A stretch of 64,000 nt of DNA, from the NCBI GenBank assembly GCA_015956445.1, contig WIUZ02000015.1, positions 646,001 to 710,000 on the forward strand, given 5' to 3'. The stretch comes from Thelephora terrestris. Its lineage: Eukaryota > Basidiomycota > Agaricomycetes > Thelephorales > Thelephoraceae. The notes below the pieces were generated by a model. That model saw only the letters and a program-made list of their open reading frames with translations, made no database searches and had not been told where the DNA came from. The position numbers were made by a program, and so were the translations under genes. Below, piece by piece: positions 21,406 through 32,784 of the stretch; within the stretch, counting starts at the first letter, position 1; each line of letters starts with the position of its first letter.

Positions 21406-22611
21406 TTTTTGGTGTACCGTCGCCGGCGTGGCACGGCCAACTTCCCATTGAGGTGAGCCGGAGCCTGTCGATCAACGGTCTCCTTTCCTTTCTTTTGGTT
21501 AATATATGCTTTCCTTTCTTTCAAGGTGGCCAGTTTTCAACACAAACAGGCTTTGTACAACAAAAACGCCACCGCGATTGTGGTACCGCAGCCTGAGTGA
21601 GGGTGTCAACGCTATAAATACGAGCAAGCATTTTCCGTTGCCCCCACCTAATTTGCCTCCACTCATACGCGCTCCCCATCAGGTGGGCTTCCTCTCGCTG
21701 GGTCTCTTTTGTCAGAGCCGGTTATGACCACCTATTGCAGAACCTGCCCTCTCAATAGCGTTCGATGTTTCCAGGCGGCTACCCTCTCGGAGAACCGGAA
21801 TACAGGACTGGCGATAAACGTCGCCTTCACACACTCGACACTGCCCCAACCAAGCGAAAGAAGCTGAATCGCGTGGGTAAAACATCTCTTACGCCGTCAG
21901 AACGCCTGTTAACCACGCTTCGTTTAGCGGTCCGATCAAGACGTCCGAGGATATTCGGCGGTTGAGGATCACGGCAGTCCGGCGGTCAAGCACCGCCCTC
22001 TTTTGACCTTCATTGCCGCGATACTCTCGTGTGTGGCCGCAGCTCGCGCCTACTGTTTAGTGGCCGACCTTCTCGTTCACGTTGTAGAGTGCTTCTTCGC
22101 GTGTTCCTATCTCCTCGTAATCTTCTTGGTCGTTTCTCACTATATTTGACATCTTTGTCTTTTCCTTCTCTCCACTATTGTGCTTTACTTTATTCACGAT
22201 GGTGATGAGTCTCGCATGAATTTACTGCTCTGTTAGTCTTTCCAATAACCTCCGTATTTTTCACCACTTTGTGCAAGGCAGAACTTTGTTTCCTCACGGT
22301 CTCAAAAACTCAACCAGCGATCGTAAAATTCGTCTCAGGCTCCAAAATCAAACCAATTTTGTGCAGTCGACAAAGGTCGGTAAAACCGCATCTTTGCTCA
22401 GGAATCTGGCATCCAACAAACCCCGACAAACTTGACCTTTGCCAACAGGCCCAAAAGTTTAGCTTCCTGCCAGATTCACATCTGGCCACAGTTTGTGCAC
22501 GGCGCCGGTTGCAATGGTTTTGTGGGTCCACGGGCCTCGTTGGTTTGTCCCGCTGCCACGAATTCGCTTACAACTCTGTACCCCATACCTCTTCGACTCC
22601 TCCCAAACAGC
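21406..22611. other. Intergenic
   Basis: No gene is recognised. A 67-codon frame at 21765-21965 contains lysine- and arginine-rich sequence but has no context. 22040-22260 is T/C-rich and could be the promoter side of the next gene. Confidence 0.35.
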
Positions 22612-25158
22612 ATGCCGCCGCAAGTACTCACCTGGGAATCTGGAACCCGAGGACCGTATCCTGGCCGGTGGCTGGTGTATCGCAACAAACTGACCCGGTC
22701 CCCTCGATTAATCCAAACCCCTGGCTCAGAAAACATCCAGCCCACAATTAGTGCAAGAGGGGAAGTTCGTCCTTGGGACTGGTGCCACGACGCAATGTAC
22801 TTCGACCCAACCCTGCCCTGGCTCGCATTCATCCCGACCTGGGACCCCGCGCGTTACGAGAACTCCGCCAATAAACAAAGCTGGATCTTCCCGGACCGCT
22901 CTGACGACCCAGCCAGCTTTCGCCCGTCCAGCCGTGGAGGGTTCACCGCCTCCCTAGGCATCATCGAACACGCTGGAAATTGGCTTCCCAGAATCAAGTC
23001 CCTCGCGGATGAGCTCAAACGAAGGCACGGGTTTCCCCATTCCTTACCCGACATTCCGGACGTGAACAAACTCGCACTCCGGCGAGATACTTCGGACGAG
23101 GTGCTGGCCAATTTGTGGACTTTTCGGCGTCCCATCTTGAGCCTTCTGGGGTACATTCATTACTACCTCACGGATCAATACCTTTCCGTCGGACGGTCCG
23201 CGCGAGACTGCCCAGCCCTCCAGAACGAGGACGTCCTCAAATTCATTTGCAACCACCTCTTCACTGGTCAGGGCTTCCGCGGCGTTCTCATAGAGACTAA
23301 GCGGTTCTGCGAGCAGTGGGAGAGGGACCCCCGTTCATGCGAACCCATCCTTCGATTGTTCAACCCCAAGCTCAGCTCACCGATTCCCTTGGTCGTTCAC
23401 CAGCCCCCTTCTTGTGGTTTTGTGCAGGTTCCCCAGCTCAACGAGATCTTTTCCCAGAAGGTTTCGAAGGCGTCACTTGGAGGTCAAACTGCGTATATGA
23501 TGAAGGACTGTGCCGCGAGGAGTGGGTTTATCTGCAACAGCAAAATCAAAGCACGGGCTCAAGCACACTACCACAGTGTGACCCTCCAGTCGGAGCTGGA
23601 TGGCGTAAACCTCATACTGTTCTTCTTCGACAAGCCACTAACGAACGAGGATGAAGATGAGGATGAGGACGATTCCTACCTAGCCGATTTAGAAGCAGCG
23701 GATTTCGGTGATTTTCAACCTCAGAAGTTGCGGCGCATATATGACGCGCTGTTCTTTTTTGATTCGGGGAAGAAGCTCGAAAAATTGTTGGCCACTCAGA
23801 AGGCTGTACCTGGGGGACGCCCCACTATTCTGGATTTCCCCATGTCACGTACAGGTGAGGATAAATGTATTCCATTTGAAATAAAATTAAACCATTTGAT
23901 CCCAGATCTCAAACGAGGGCCGGATGGACTTGGGGAAACAGAGGCCACCCCGCAAAAGAAAACACGGCCGTTGTACCCTGTGACGTCCGCCAGTTCATCC
24001 ACTGTTGCTGTCGTCGCCCCTCCCCCTCCTCCCACCACTCTCCCCTCCTATTCCCCTTCTCTTGAATGGATAAAAATGCAATCGCTGCTCGCACCATCCG
24101 GTATACCACTGGATCTGACCGCTCCCGACATCATCAAAGCGAAACCCGAAGAAATCACGCAAAGCCTTTCCCGATACATACAATCCATCCACTACTCACC
24201 AGGGTTATGCTCAGCGTGGGTTGCTGAGAGCAGTTTAGCTCGTCAAACCTTTGGCCATCTTACGCCCATCCAGGGTCTGGAGAGTTTATCCACCCAGCAA
24301 TCATTCATTCGCGGACTCAAAATCTCGCTCCCCTGGAAGACGGAGCTTATTCTCCTGTCATATGTGGAACAAACACCCGGTATCAGCGGAGAAGGCCTTC
24401 TCCGGTTCAGCTTGTTACATGGAATGCCCGTCTTAGTTTTCTGGAATAGGGAACTTGGGAAGGAATGGGCCGACGCCTATGCCAACAATCACCCGAAATG
24501 CGATCAATTCCACGAGGTCTTGTCACCCTGCCCTCTCGGCGAAAAACTGACCACCGCCCAAATGTGCGAACAATGGAAGAACAGGATCCAGTACATCTTC
24601 CACCGCCAGGATGGCATTCGACTAATCTTTTACGGCGGGTACCTCTCTCGCCTGGCCCTTCAAATCATGGGGTCCTCTTACTTTCAAGACGTCCTCCAGG
24701 GTCCCTCGCACCTGTACCTCGCTCACAAGCGACATATTCCTATCGATATCGACGGCGAGTGGGACTCTTACGACTCGGAAATCCACGCGAAGCCAGAGAA
24801 CGACACGGTCCTTCAGGACGTGATTGGCAGCACGACGTCTGATGGCCTTTCGCTTTGGCCTCCCCTCAACATATTCCTCAATAGCGACCAATGGACAGGG
24901 ATATGGTCGGACCAGAATGAAGCATGGTTCACAAGGATGTGGTCAATGGTCAATGAAGGTACCCTCAAACCGCAGCCTTGGGGTCAGAGGCAGGGAGGAG
25001 GCAAGCTTGGCGCATGTTTGCGTGGTCAGTGGCCTAGCGAACGGAAGGCCGCTGCCGTTCGACGAGCGGGGGAGCACCTACTTAGGAGGCTGAGGTCTGA
25101 CGGTATGCACCAATTTGACGCTACACCGGTTAGTACGCTGGGCACTCTCAAACTTTAG
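22612..25158 (+). CDS. Large protein of unknown function
   Basis: One long open frame, interrupted by a likely 51-nt intron (23855-23905, GTGAGG to CCCAG; in frame and stop-free), giving about 831 aa spliced. The start at 22612 (MPPQVLTWESG) is chosen because the upstream in-frame sequence looks like leader. No catalytic motif or membrane segment is visible. Features seen are an N-terminal WDWCHDAMYFDPTLPW block, an acidic run (EDEDEDEDD) near 23650, a low-complexity proline stretch near 24020, and a C-terminal block with NSDQWTGIWSDQNEAWF and a basic tail. I recall similar 800-900 aa proteins in other Agaricomycetes, often near repeats, but cannot name the family. The strand is well determined: codon use is balanced and the frame is long. 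Confidence 0.7.
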   Translation: MPPQVLTWESGTRGPYPGRWLVYRNKLTRSPRLIQTPGSENIQPTISARGEVRPWDWCHDAMYFDPTLPWLAFIPTWDPARYENSANKQSWIFPDRSDDPASFRPSSRGGFTASLGIIEHAGNWLPRIKSLADELKRRHGFPHSLPDIPDVNKLALRRDTSDEVLANLWTFRRPILSLLGYIHYYLTDQYLSVGRSARDCPALQNEDVLKFICNHLFTGQGFRGVLIETKRFCEQWERDPRSCEPILRLFNPKLSSPIPLVVHQPPSCGFVQVPQLNEIFSQKVSKASLGGQTAYMMKDCAARSGFICNSKIKARAQAHYHSVTLQSELDGVNLILFFFDKPLTNEDEDEDEDDSYLADLEAADFGDFQPQKLRRIYDALFFFDSGKKLEKLLATQKAVPGGRPTILDFPMSRTGEDKCIPFEIKLNHLIPDLKRGPDGLGETEATPQKKTRPLYPVTSASSSTVAVVAPPPPPTTLPSYSPSLEWIKMQSLLAPSGIPLDLTAPDIIKAKPEEITQSLSRYIQSIHYSPGLCSAWVAESSLARQTFGHLTPIQGLESLSTQQSFIRGLKISLPWKTELILLSYVEQTPGISGEGLLRFSLLHGMPVLVFWNRELGKEWADAYANNHPKCDQFHEVLSPCPLGEKLTTAQMCEQWKNRIQYIFHRQDGIRLIFYGGYLSRLALQIMGSSYFQDVLQGPSHLYLAHKRHIPIDIDGEWDSYDSEIHAKPENDTVLQDVIGSTTSDGLSLWPPLNIFLNSDQWTGIWSDQNEAWFTRMWSMVNEGTLKPQPWGQRQGGGKLGACLRGQWPSERKAAAVRRAGEHLLRRLRSDGMHQFDATPVSTLGTLKL

Positions 25159-25440
25159 GAAGCTCGATTGAGGGAATACCTTATTTCGCTCCCGGGGTTC
25201 CTTGGCATTTCCTTCCCTTCTCAATCTTAAGACTTTTCGTAGGTTCTATCGTTTATCTTTCGCCAAGATCTACATACATAGTTACCGATCCATGCCCCAG
25301 CCATCTTTTGTCTCTGTCCGAACGCCTTCGCTATTCCCGGGACGTTAGTCCCAGTTCTCGGTGACCAGTTTCTGCCTCAACGCTCAGCTCGATCCTCCCC
25401 ATTCCACCTTTATTTCCAGCCTCGTCTCTCGAAGGGGCAG
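25159..25440. other. Intergenic
   Basis: 3' flank of the large gene; nothing else recognised. Confidence 0.3.
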
Positions 25441-25758
25441 ATGGTGCTAGAAGCTCTTATGGTTGATATCAGAAGCGGGAACGGCAGTTCGGACGGGCAC
25501 AGCACAGAACCCGATTCCAACGAGGAGCAGTCGATGGAGACGCCCGAGGGGATCAAAACTTACGCCCAATCTCAGGTTTGGTCGCGTTGGGCATTTGGAA
25601 TGACGAAAGCCTGGTGGAACGGTCTGAAGAGGGGTTGGAGGTGTCGAAAGATGCTTAAGCAGTATGGATGGGTGCTCGGGGCGATTGCGGCGACGGTGTT
25701 GATTGCGCTAGTCAGTGGTGGATTCAGATGGCTGATCAAGCTCCCGAGGGTTTTATAG
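25441..25758 (+). pseudogene. Diverged 3' copy of the coiled-coil/transmembrane gene
   Basis: The open frame of 105 codons matches the last exon of the 34.5-35.9 kb gene: NGSSDGHSTEPDSNEEQS, then METPEGIKTYAQSQVW, KAWWNGLKRGW, and the membrane segment YGWVLGAIAATVLIALVSGG. It stops shortly after the membrane segment, lacking the 30-residue tail. No upstream exons are seen, so it is probably a 5'-truncated copy rather than an expressed gene. Core-repeat copy F follows within 120 bases. Confidence 0.65.
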
Positions 25759-25875
25759 AAAGAGGATCCCCACAGTGCATAGTCCCGCTCGCGCCTGAAC
25801 CATGGTAGAAGGGGATAAATCCGAGTTAGCTTTTACGCAATAGTGCCTACAATTGAGAGACACACCCCAGGTAAA

Positions 25876-26345
25876 ACTCGAGGTCGCAAGTGAGAACGCC
25901 CCGCATCCCACTTGACAATCAGGCTTTCACCACACTCGGGCTCGACGCCGTACGCAGGGAGGGAGCGAGGTGCGTCGACTGCAGAGGGGACGAATGGCAA
26001 AGAAAAACAACCGGTCGAGGAGATGTCGATGCGACTGGATAGAATGGAACGAACGAGACTGCTACGGACGCACCGAGGCGAACGGTTCCCATAGACTTCA
26101 TCCGACCCGGCAGACGATCAGGCTGCAACGCCGTACTCGGTCTGTAGCCCCCGCTTCATTGAACGTAGTCGCTCGAGGCAGCGAGGGAGAAAGGGGAGCA
26201 GGAGTCGACCGTCGATGGCCCGAGCGAGTCATATAGTATAGCAGAGGACGAGCGGCGAAGGGAACCAACTGGTCGAGGAGGATGTCGACGCGACCGGATA
26301 GATCGGAACGCAGCCCAGCGCGTTCGGTGACGGTCCGTCCAAGGT
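25876..26345 (+). repeat. Core-repeat copy F with internal inversion
   Basis: The head reads forward from 25876 to about 26047. A 200-base piece (about 26048-26249) containing the core then reads on the opposite strand, after which the head-side sequence resumes forward (26250-26345). The inversion joins are at changes of orientation only; no extra sequence is visible. Confidence 0.7.
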
Positions 26346-26702
26346 CGCTACGACGCCGCTAGATAGGTACAGACAGATATGGCTGTGAGTGAGAGGTTGG
26401 GCTAGGCCGAGCGATAGCTCGGTCAGACGTGGAGGAGGAGCCGCTCGGGAGGGAGGGATCCTCTTCCACGATTTGGAAACTCACACACCGCACCTGAATG
26501 TTGACACCGTCTGCCAATGTACCCGTCAGGGGTGGGAGAGGTGGGATAAGCGGAATGTATGATAGCCCAGTAGAGGAGAATACAGTATACAGAAAGACGG
26601 AAGAAGGGATGCCGACAGAAAAACCCGATCGCTCTATCTACTCCCTTGGACGCTCGGTGCGACTTCGGCCCGGCTGCGCGAGGGCTCGCCTCACCTATCC
26701 CA
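26346..26702. other. Non-repeat insert between two repeat copies
   Basis: This stretch has no match to the repeat and no gene. It separates copies F and G. Confidence 0.4.
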
Positions 26703-28055
26703 TTACACCCGATCACATTCCGTCACATTCCGTCACATCCTGTGACGCGACTTTTGCTCTTTCTTCTAAGTCCTCCGCTATGCGACTCGCTCGAACTCGA
26801 CTCCTGCTCCCCCTTTCTCCCTCGCTGCCTCGAGCGACTACGTTCGATGAAGCGGGGGCTACAGACCGAGTACGGCGTTGCAGCCTGATCGTCTGCCGGG
26901 TCGGATGAAGTCTACGGGAACCGTTCGTCTTGGTACGTCCGTAGTAGTCTACCCCGATGCGCACTCTCAATCCTCATCTCTCTCATATTCTCTCTTCTAC
27001 CGCCCAGTCTCCTTCCACGGCCCCCTTCGTCTCTCACAATCCTTGGATCTGCCTCTCTGGACTGCTGTCCCTTCCGTCGACGCTCGCAACTGCGTCTGAC
27101 CGTTTTACTCTTGGTGGGAGTCGTGGAGCGTGTACGGCGTCGAGCCTGAACGTCTGCCCCTTGGGTGCTGTGGCGGGTGCTCACCTCGCAGGACGTTCTT
27201 CGTCTGCTTAGATTGTCCTCCGCCCACTCTGTTCCATCTCAACCTTTAGCTCGGACCTCTTCAACCTGCGATCCACCGATGTCGACTCACTCCTTCGACC
27301 TCAAGGCCTCAAGCGACGATTTGCGACGAAACGGGGTTTGCGGATTGAGCGTGGCGTTGAAGCCCGATCACCTCCCGGATTGGATAAAATCGGCGTGCAC
27401 CGTTTGTTGAGGTGCGTGTCTCCGCCAGTTTTTTGAGACTTTGAGTTGCTCACCTTGACTCGCTTTCTCAGCCTCCACCTTTCCTGGATGATCCCCCACC
27501 CGAAAAAAAACCTTTACTCGAGAGTCGTCCTGTTCATCGCAGCTTTTGGATCCGCCTCCAGTTCCTCTACCCCTCCGCCGACGCTCGCAACCACGTCTTC
27601 GTGCCACGAGCGACTATGCTCTGTATGGTTGGAGTTGTAAAGCGTGTACGGCGTGAGGCCTGATCGTTTCTCGGTCAGGCGGCGAGACGGCCCCAACAGA
27701 CAACAACCAGCGTCCCCTCGCTCACCAACGGGAATCGGACCAAGTCAGCACGGCGCTAAGGCCTGACGCACCGTCTCCCATGGTACACGCTTCCGCCCGT
27801 TCATTGAGGCTTCTGGTCGCATACTCTCGTTCACCTGGATCCACCTTCCTGGCCTCCGCCTCTCATGTAGTTTTTCTTCCACTCCTCATCCTCATTTATC
27901 GGTCACCCTCCATCCGTGAAAACCCTTGGACCCAGTCCTAGATCGCTCTACCCATATGCCCTCGTGATCACGTTCACCCGGCCGTCTGCACCACGAGCGA
28001 CGATGCTTTTTGTGCTGGGAATCGCGGAGCGAGTATGGTGCTGACCGTTTTCTTG
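26703..28055 (+). repeat. Core-repeat copy G, longest, six degenerate units
   Basis: Opens with three near-10-bp words (GATCACATTCCGTCACATTC and onward). Six units share the plan G-rich box, GAGYRYGGCG, GCCTGATCG at about 26858, 27116, 27335, 27627, 27728 and 28015. Divergence increases along the copy, so the element looks like a decayed tandem array of 100-290-bp units. Confidence 0.75.
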
Positions 28056-28412
28056 GTCCAAGGAACAGGTGTGCCCAACAGTTGCTCTCCCCGGCGACCC
28101 TCACTCTCCAAACGGAAACGGACGACCAGCCAAGTTGACTTCTCCAGGAACTTTGGCCATGAATATACGCCCAGTTCCAGTCTTGTGCTTGCGCTGCGAT
28201 TTCCAACTCATCAACCTCATCACTTGCTGTCTCTCTAGTGTTCGATCGTAAAGAATCAAATGTATTTGTATCTGTAAGCACAGTAGCTAGCGAGTGTTTA
28301 GAGTGTCCGCGAAGCTGACTCTGAAGTCCTTATCCTGCAGCCTAGTCAGCTATGAGTTAGCGAGTGTGAAGGCGATCGTGATTTCGCTCGTCTTAACATG
28401 GTAGAGTCATGA
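28056..28412. other. Intergenic
   Basis: Nothing recognised. A short direct repeat of TAGCGAGTGT occurs near 28286 and 28357. Confidence 0.3.
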
Positions 28413-29628
28413 GTGGGGAAAAGAGAGGGGGAAATGGCGAAGGGGGAGATGGCAGTGTCCTTGGAAGAGGAACATGTGCTGAACCACATTCCGAGCCCCA
28501 AAGACATTCTCTTTACTTCGGTCATACTTCCCTTTGCCGAGACCGGCAGTTTCTACGTCCCCATCGACTTCAATCCTACTCACCGCGTTGTCGCACATCT
28601 CACGCCAATCTGACCTTATGATATTTTATCACCTTCCCTTACGTCCTCCGCACTTCCCCTAGCCAGACCTAGAAACAGTCGAATGTACGTTCCGATATCT
28701 GTTTGAACTCGCCTGCCGCGTTTCGCCCTAATTCTCCCGGGACTCACTCATTTGCCATCAGGGAGCGGGTTTCTCACTCTCCCAGCTACTTCGGAACAAC
28801 CGGCTATAAGGTTTGCCCAGGACCGATCAAATTTATGATGGACACGAAATTTTCCTTAACTTGTCTTACACCAATGGCACCTCCGCTCTCAAACCCATTT
28901 GCCTCAATGCTGGCCCAACAGGGTAGGGTTAAAAAGGAGGTACGCCGTGCTGGTTGTGCACATCACCTACTATCTCAAATCCGACAGTCCCATCAGCAGA
29001 TATCACCCCCAAATTTCCACACGGGAGGCTTACCTAGTGCTTCAAGGACCGATGATGGAGATTTCTTCCCTAGTGCCCCAAGCAGCGACAATAAAGATAC
29101 CCCCCCCAATGCCTCAAACATCGACGACGGGGACGCCTTGATCGAAGAACTTGCCGAGACGAGTCGGTTTCCCACTTATTCGATGTTTCGCCTGCTCACT
29201 CTACAATAGACGAGAGGTTGAAACTTGGCCTCAAGTTCTACGAAGTCGCCATGGAGATCACTTTACAGGACGTACAAGTTATTCCAGATGAGAACGAGGA
29301 GGGTCAGCGCGTAAACTACAAGTGTGCCTGTCCAGCTTCCGCGGACGGGCGAGGTAGGGCATCCACTTAATATCGAACAACAAGGCGAACGAGCTGAACA
29401 CACCTAGGGTTCAATTTTATTTTAGAAACTTTTGTCGAGTATGAGGGAGCTGAGAAGGTGACGATGGTTAAATACACTCCAGGACATACCCCTGAACCAA
29501 TGCCCGTTCCACACTTAGGGCCGTTCGCTTCATCGTTCAAGTTCGGCGCGCAAGATCTCCCATTATTCTGCAAAGCACTTCGATCTTCGATTAAAAGCGC
29601 TAGAATTTGGCACACAATCAGTGTTTAG
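28413..29628 (+). pseudogene. Unresolved gene remnant or poorly modelled gene
   Basis: Several pieces look coding. An N-terminal piece (28437-28612) holds EEEHVLNHIPSPKDILFTS. A low-complexity middle (28990-29150) has duplicated SASRTDDGDF / SNIDDGDA words. Two 3' exons, about 29166-29353 and 29426-29628, join in phase (intron 29354-29425) to encode LKFYEVAMEITLQDVQV through PHLGPFASSFKFG and end at a TAG. I could not connect the first piece to the last without frame changes near 29150. No family is recognised. Confidence 0.3.
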
Positions 29629-30333
29629 TCCATCTCGGAATGTACAATGTAGCGTCCTAACGAATTCAACAGAGCCAAAGCTACTAAAGCCTACAGTGCT
29701 CTGTCTGTTTGTGAGCCACGGTGCCCATTCCGCCGAAAAGTCGCATGAGGCAGGTAACCAGACGTCAGTGCCGTACTCAGTCTGATACCCATCCCGGGCT
29801 AGCCATCGTCATCATCGTGGGTAAGGATGAGATTGAGACCGACGAGTCGGATGAACTAGAGGGAAAGGACGAGACCAAGGGTGAGCGCTGAGTGCTGAGT
29901 GCTGAGAATTAGGCAGGCTGGGAGCGAAGACTAGGAATACAAGTCCGGTCCTGCGTGCGCTCTTCTCGCTACGGTCCACCGTGACGAAAAACTCCAACAA
30001 TAATCCCATGGCCCGTGGCTGACTACACCACGCCGCCCCTTTCAAAATGTAATCCCTTGTTTTAACCTTCTCCCCGTCTATCCCACGACGCCCGTCTACG
30101 CTGCCCCAACATATCCGAGAGTACGTTTGCAACGCATGGCCACATGCTCCCGGAGGAGCTGGTTAACGTGTTGGACCCAAATGGCTCCATATCAGAAGTG
30201 CCTACGGTGGTCTTTGACAGGGCAAGCCGTGGCATCTGTCCCAAGCAGAAGGTTCGGTTGACGTTATCATCTGTCCATACCTACTTAACGATGAAATGAA
30301 TCCCCTCAGTCGGCGTAAGAATGCACCCCAGAA
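29629..30333. other. Intergenic with a possible orphan exon
   Basis: A short coding-like piece at 30147-30260 (MLPEELVNVLDPNGSISEV) precedes a possible intron but could not be linked to the next gene. The rest is unremarkable. Confidence 0.3.
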
Positions 30334-31089
30334 ATGATTTTCGATGAAGGGAACCTAGCTGCGGCGTGTGCGGTAGGTCCCCATCGCCGCCCGTTGCGCT
30401 CTCACAAACCGCGGATCCCGCTGCTAGAGATACGCCTTCTGTGTGAGCCGCTGCGAATGCAAAGGTTCTGGATTGGATCCAAATTGCCTCCGTTCCGTGC
30501 GCTGCTCGCGCGACTTTCGATTGTCGTGAGTTTTGGACGAAACGATCGCTTTGGGGTCTACACTAACTGTGCGTAGGTTGCCGTGTTGGGGATCCTATTT
30601 CTACCGTTGTCCGGCCTGTGGTCACTTCGCAAGAAATGTATTTGGGTGATGACGTTCCTGTATCTTTCGTTCGCATGGGTCGGAGGGATTACCAGTCACG
30701 CGGCAAGCGTTGCCGCCTGTAATTACCATACCGCCGCTTTCAACCCTCTCGAGAACACACTGCGATCAGTGGGAGCCCGTCCCCTTTCGGTCGCTCTCAA
30801 CGGATGGTGCTCAGGTTGTTCCCGAGCTGACTTCGCTGGACCCTACAGAGCTTTCTTCGTGGTGGACAAACCCTACAAAACCGGGCGCGGTTCTCAACTG
30901 GAGGGCATCTTTTTGGCCGTTCGCAGGCGATGGGGGTCATGTCACAATCCGGCTAGCAGCCAATGTCAGTATCACTCGGGTGAGATCGACCATCTACTCG
31001 GCGGTAACACGAGGACTGCTACAAAGGATGTTGTTTGGGGAATCTATCACGCGCGAGAGCTGCCCATCGTCGATCTACCGCGCGAATGA
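30334..31089 (+). CDS. Putative small membrane protein
   Basis: Four exons join with matching phase: 30334-30525, 30577-30768, 30815-30979 and 31027-31089, giving 203 aa with introns of 46-51 nt. A hydrophobic stretch crosses the first junction (LLARLSIV joined to VAVLGILFLPLSGLW), followed by KKCIWVMTFLYLSFAW, suggesting two membrane segments at about residues 57-93. The remainder is soluble and ends IVDLPRE. The start is uncertain; upstream exons may exist. No family is recognised. The same region has a long open frame in another phase (30710-31312), which I treat as secondary because it would need the introns retained. Confidence 0.45.
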
Positions 31090-31399
31090 TTGTGGACTCT
31101 CACCAGCTCCGATGGAGAAACTCATCTCCGTTAGTCTAGTGTCGGTACTTCTCGCAAAGTTTCGGTACGACGTCAACGCCCAAGCCCGATCACAGCTCAT
31201 TAAGGCGGTGGGGAATGATAAGGGAAAAGCGGAAAAGGTGCTGTTTCAGGTTCTCAGAAACTGGGGAGAATATTTTACATACATTTATTGTTTGCGTGTG
31301 TACGGATATTGAACTCTGTATATCAGCCAATAGCAATTACATACAGCATTAGTGAAACGCAATACATTGCAACACCTCACGACGAACGCGGGCACGGCC

Positions 31400-31650
31400 A
31401 ACGACCTGGATGAAGGAACGAAGGCCGAGTGTGGACCGCAACTGATCTATCCCGTGCTCACTGACTTTAATTCCTCGGCCCTGGCGACTGGTGAGAAGCA
31501 GAAAGTGTCGAGAGGCGCTTGAGCGTGATGCGGTTTGATGGTTGGCCAGTGGGCACAAGCAGCTGGTGAAATGCCCGAGAATTTCGCAACACGATGGTCC
31601 CCACAGTGGCTCCACTCATGGCTGCACCATGAGATGAAGTCGAGTTAGTT
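31400..31650 (+). pseudogene. Relic of the coiled-coil/transmembrane gene (3' end)
   Basis: One frame across 31555-31645 reads AGEMPENFATRWSPQW and ends LHHEMKSS before a TAG, matching the tail AGQVPEGFVERGSPQW of the intact gene. The membrane-coding part upstream is decayed. Core-repeat copy H follows about 60 bases after the stop, and the GAGTTAGTTTGTGCAG flank resembles the 3' flank of the intact copies. Confidence 0.65.
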
Positions 31651-31704
31651 TGTGCAGTCAGTAGTACAACCAGTCGAGCCTAGGATTCGGACGATCATGA
31701 TGCT

Positions 31705-32270
31705 GATTCCAGCCGTTCGGTGACAGTCCGTTACACCTGGTCACATCCAGTTGCATGATCAATCGATCATGATGCATCCCGTGATCACCACTCATGGGTC
31801 TTCTGAATCTTAAAATTCTTCAAAGTCCTCCGCTGCTGTGCGAGTGCGACTCGCTCAAGTCACCGACGGCCGACTCCAGCTCCCTTCTCTCCTTTACTGC
31901 TTCGAGCGACGATGTTCGATGGGTGCGGGTCGCAGACCCAGTACGGCGTCGCAGCCTGATCGTTTGCTGGGTTGAATGAAGACTACCGGAACAGTTCGTG
32001 CCTCGGTGCGTCTGTAGTAATCTCGCTCACTTCGATTCAAATCGTCAACCACCATCTCTCCCAGACTCTCTCTTCTACTCTACAATCCCCTCCTCCGACG
32101 CCCTTAAGTCTCTCATAACCTTTGGGTCTGCCTTATAGATTGCTTACCTTGCCGTCGACGCTCGCAATATATCCATCTGGCCGGTTTACACCACGAGCTA
32201 TGATGCTCCGTCTGATGGGAGCCGCGGAGCGTATACGGCGTAGGGCTTGAACGTTTGAACGCTTACTTTC
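31705..32270 (+). repeat. Core-repeat copy H
   Basis: Starts at GCCGTTCGGTGACAGTCC, has TCACATCC-type words, the core at 31925-32025 (CAGTACGGCGTCGCAGCCTG) and a terminal degenerate unit at 32215-32258. Confidence 0.75.
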
Positions 32271-32670
32271 TCAGGTGCATCTGATTCCTTCCTCTCACTG
32301 CTCGTTCCCTTATCCGCCTGGATCGCATTTTGCTCACTCCGATCTGCCTTGGCCTTAACCTCGCTGTTCCACCTTTTTTTCCATTCTCGTCCCTCAAAGA
32401 GAGGCACGAGAAAATAAGATTGTGCAGCACTTCGGAGTATCCCGCTTGCAACCCCTCAGTGTTTTCCCTTTTTACATTCGGCGCCTATTGCGCGCGTTCG
32501 CGGGTACACGGGAAGAATTATACCCTTTTGATTGATCCCCTTTCTCGACTCCGAGCCCAGCACGGACACCGATGATATGGCGAATGTACGTCTTCTTTCA
32601 GCCCTTTTGATGTCAATCGAGTGAATGTAACTGATTGGCCACGTTCAATGCTAATCTTTTGGCCTTTCGG

Positions 32671-32680
32671 AGCATATAAA
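32671..32680 (+). promoter_or_regulatory. Possible TATA box
   Basis: AGCATATAAA lies about 110 bases upstream of the F-box ATG at 32785, in a plausible core-promoter position. Single motif, weak evidence. Confidence 0.3.
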
Positions 32681-32784
32681 TGGGTGCGAATCCCTTCTCC
32701 AAGATTATCGCCCCACTCTCTTAACTGCTCGAAAGCCTCGTCCGTCCACTCGCTCCCAAGCTCCCAGACCGAACGCGTTAGTCG

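Noticed and set aside
27892-28281. 129-codon minus-strand ORF
   Set aside because: Mostly within the decayed end of core-repeat copy G; no conserved motif or splice structure.
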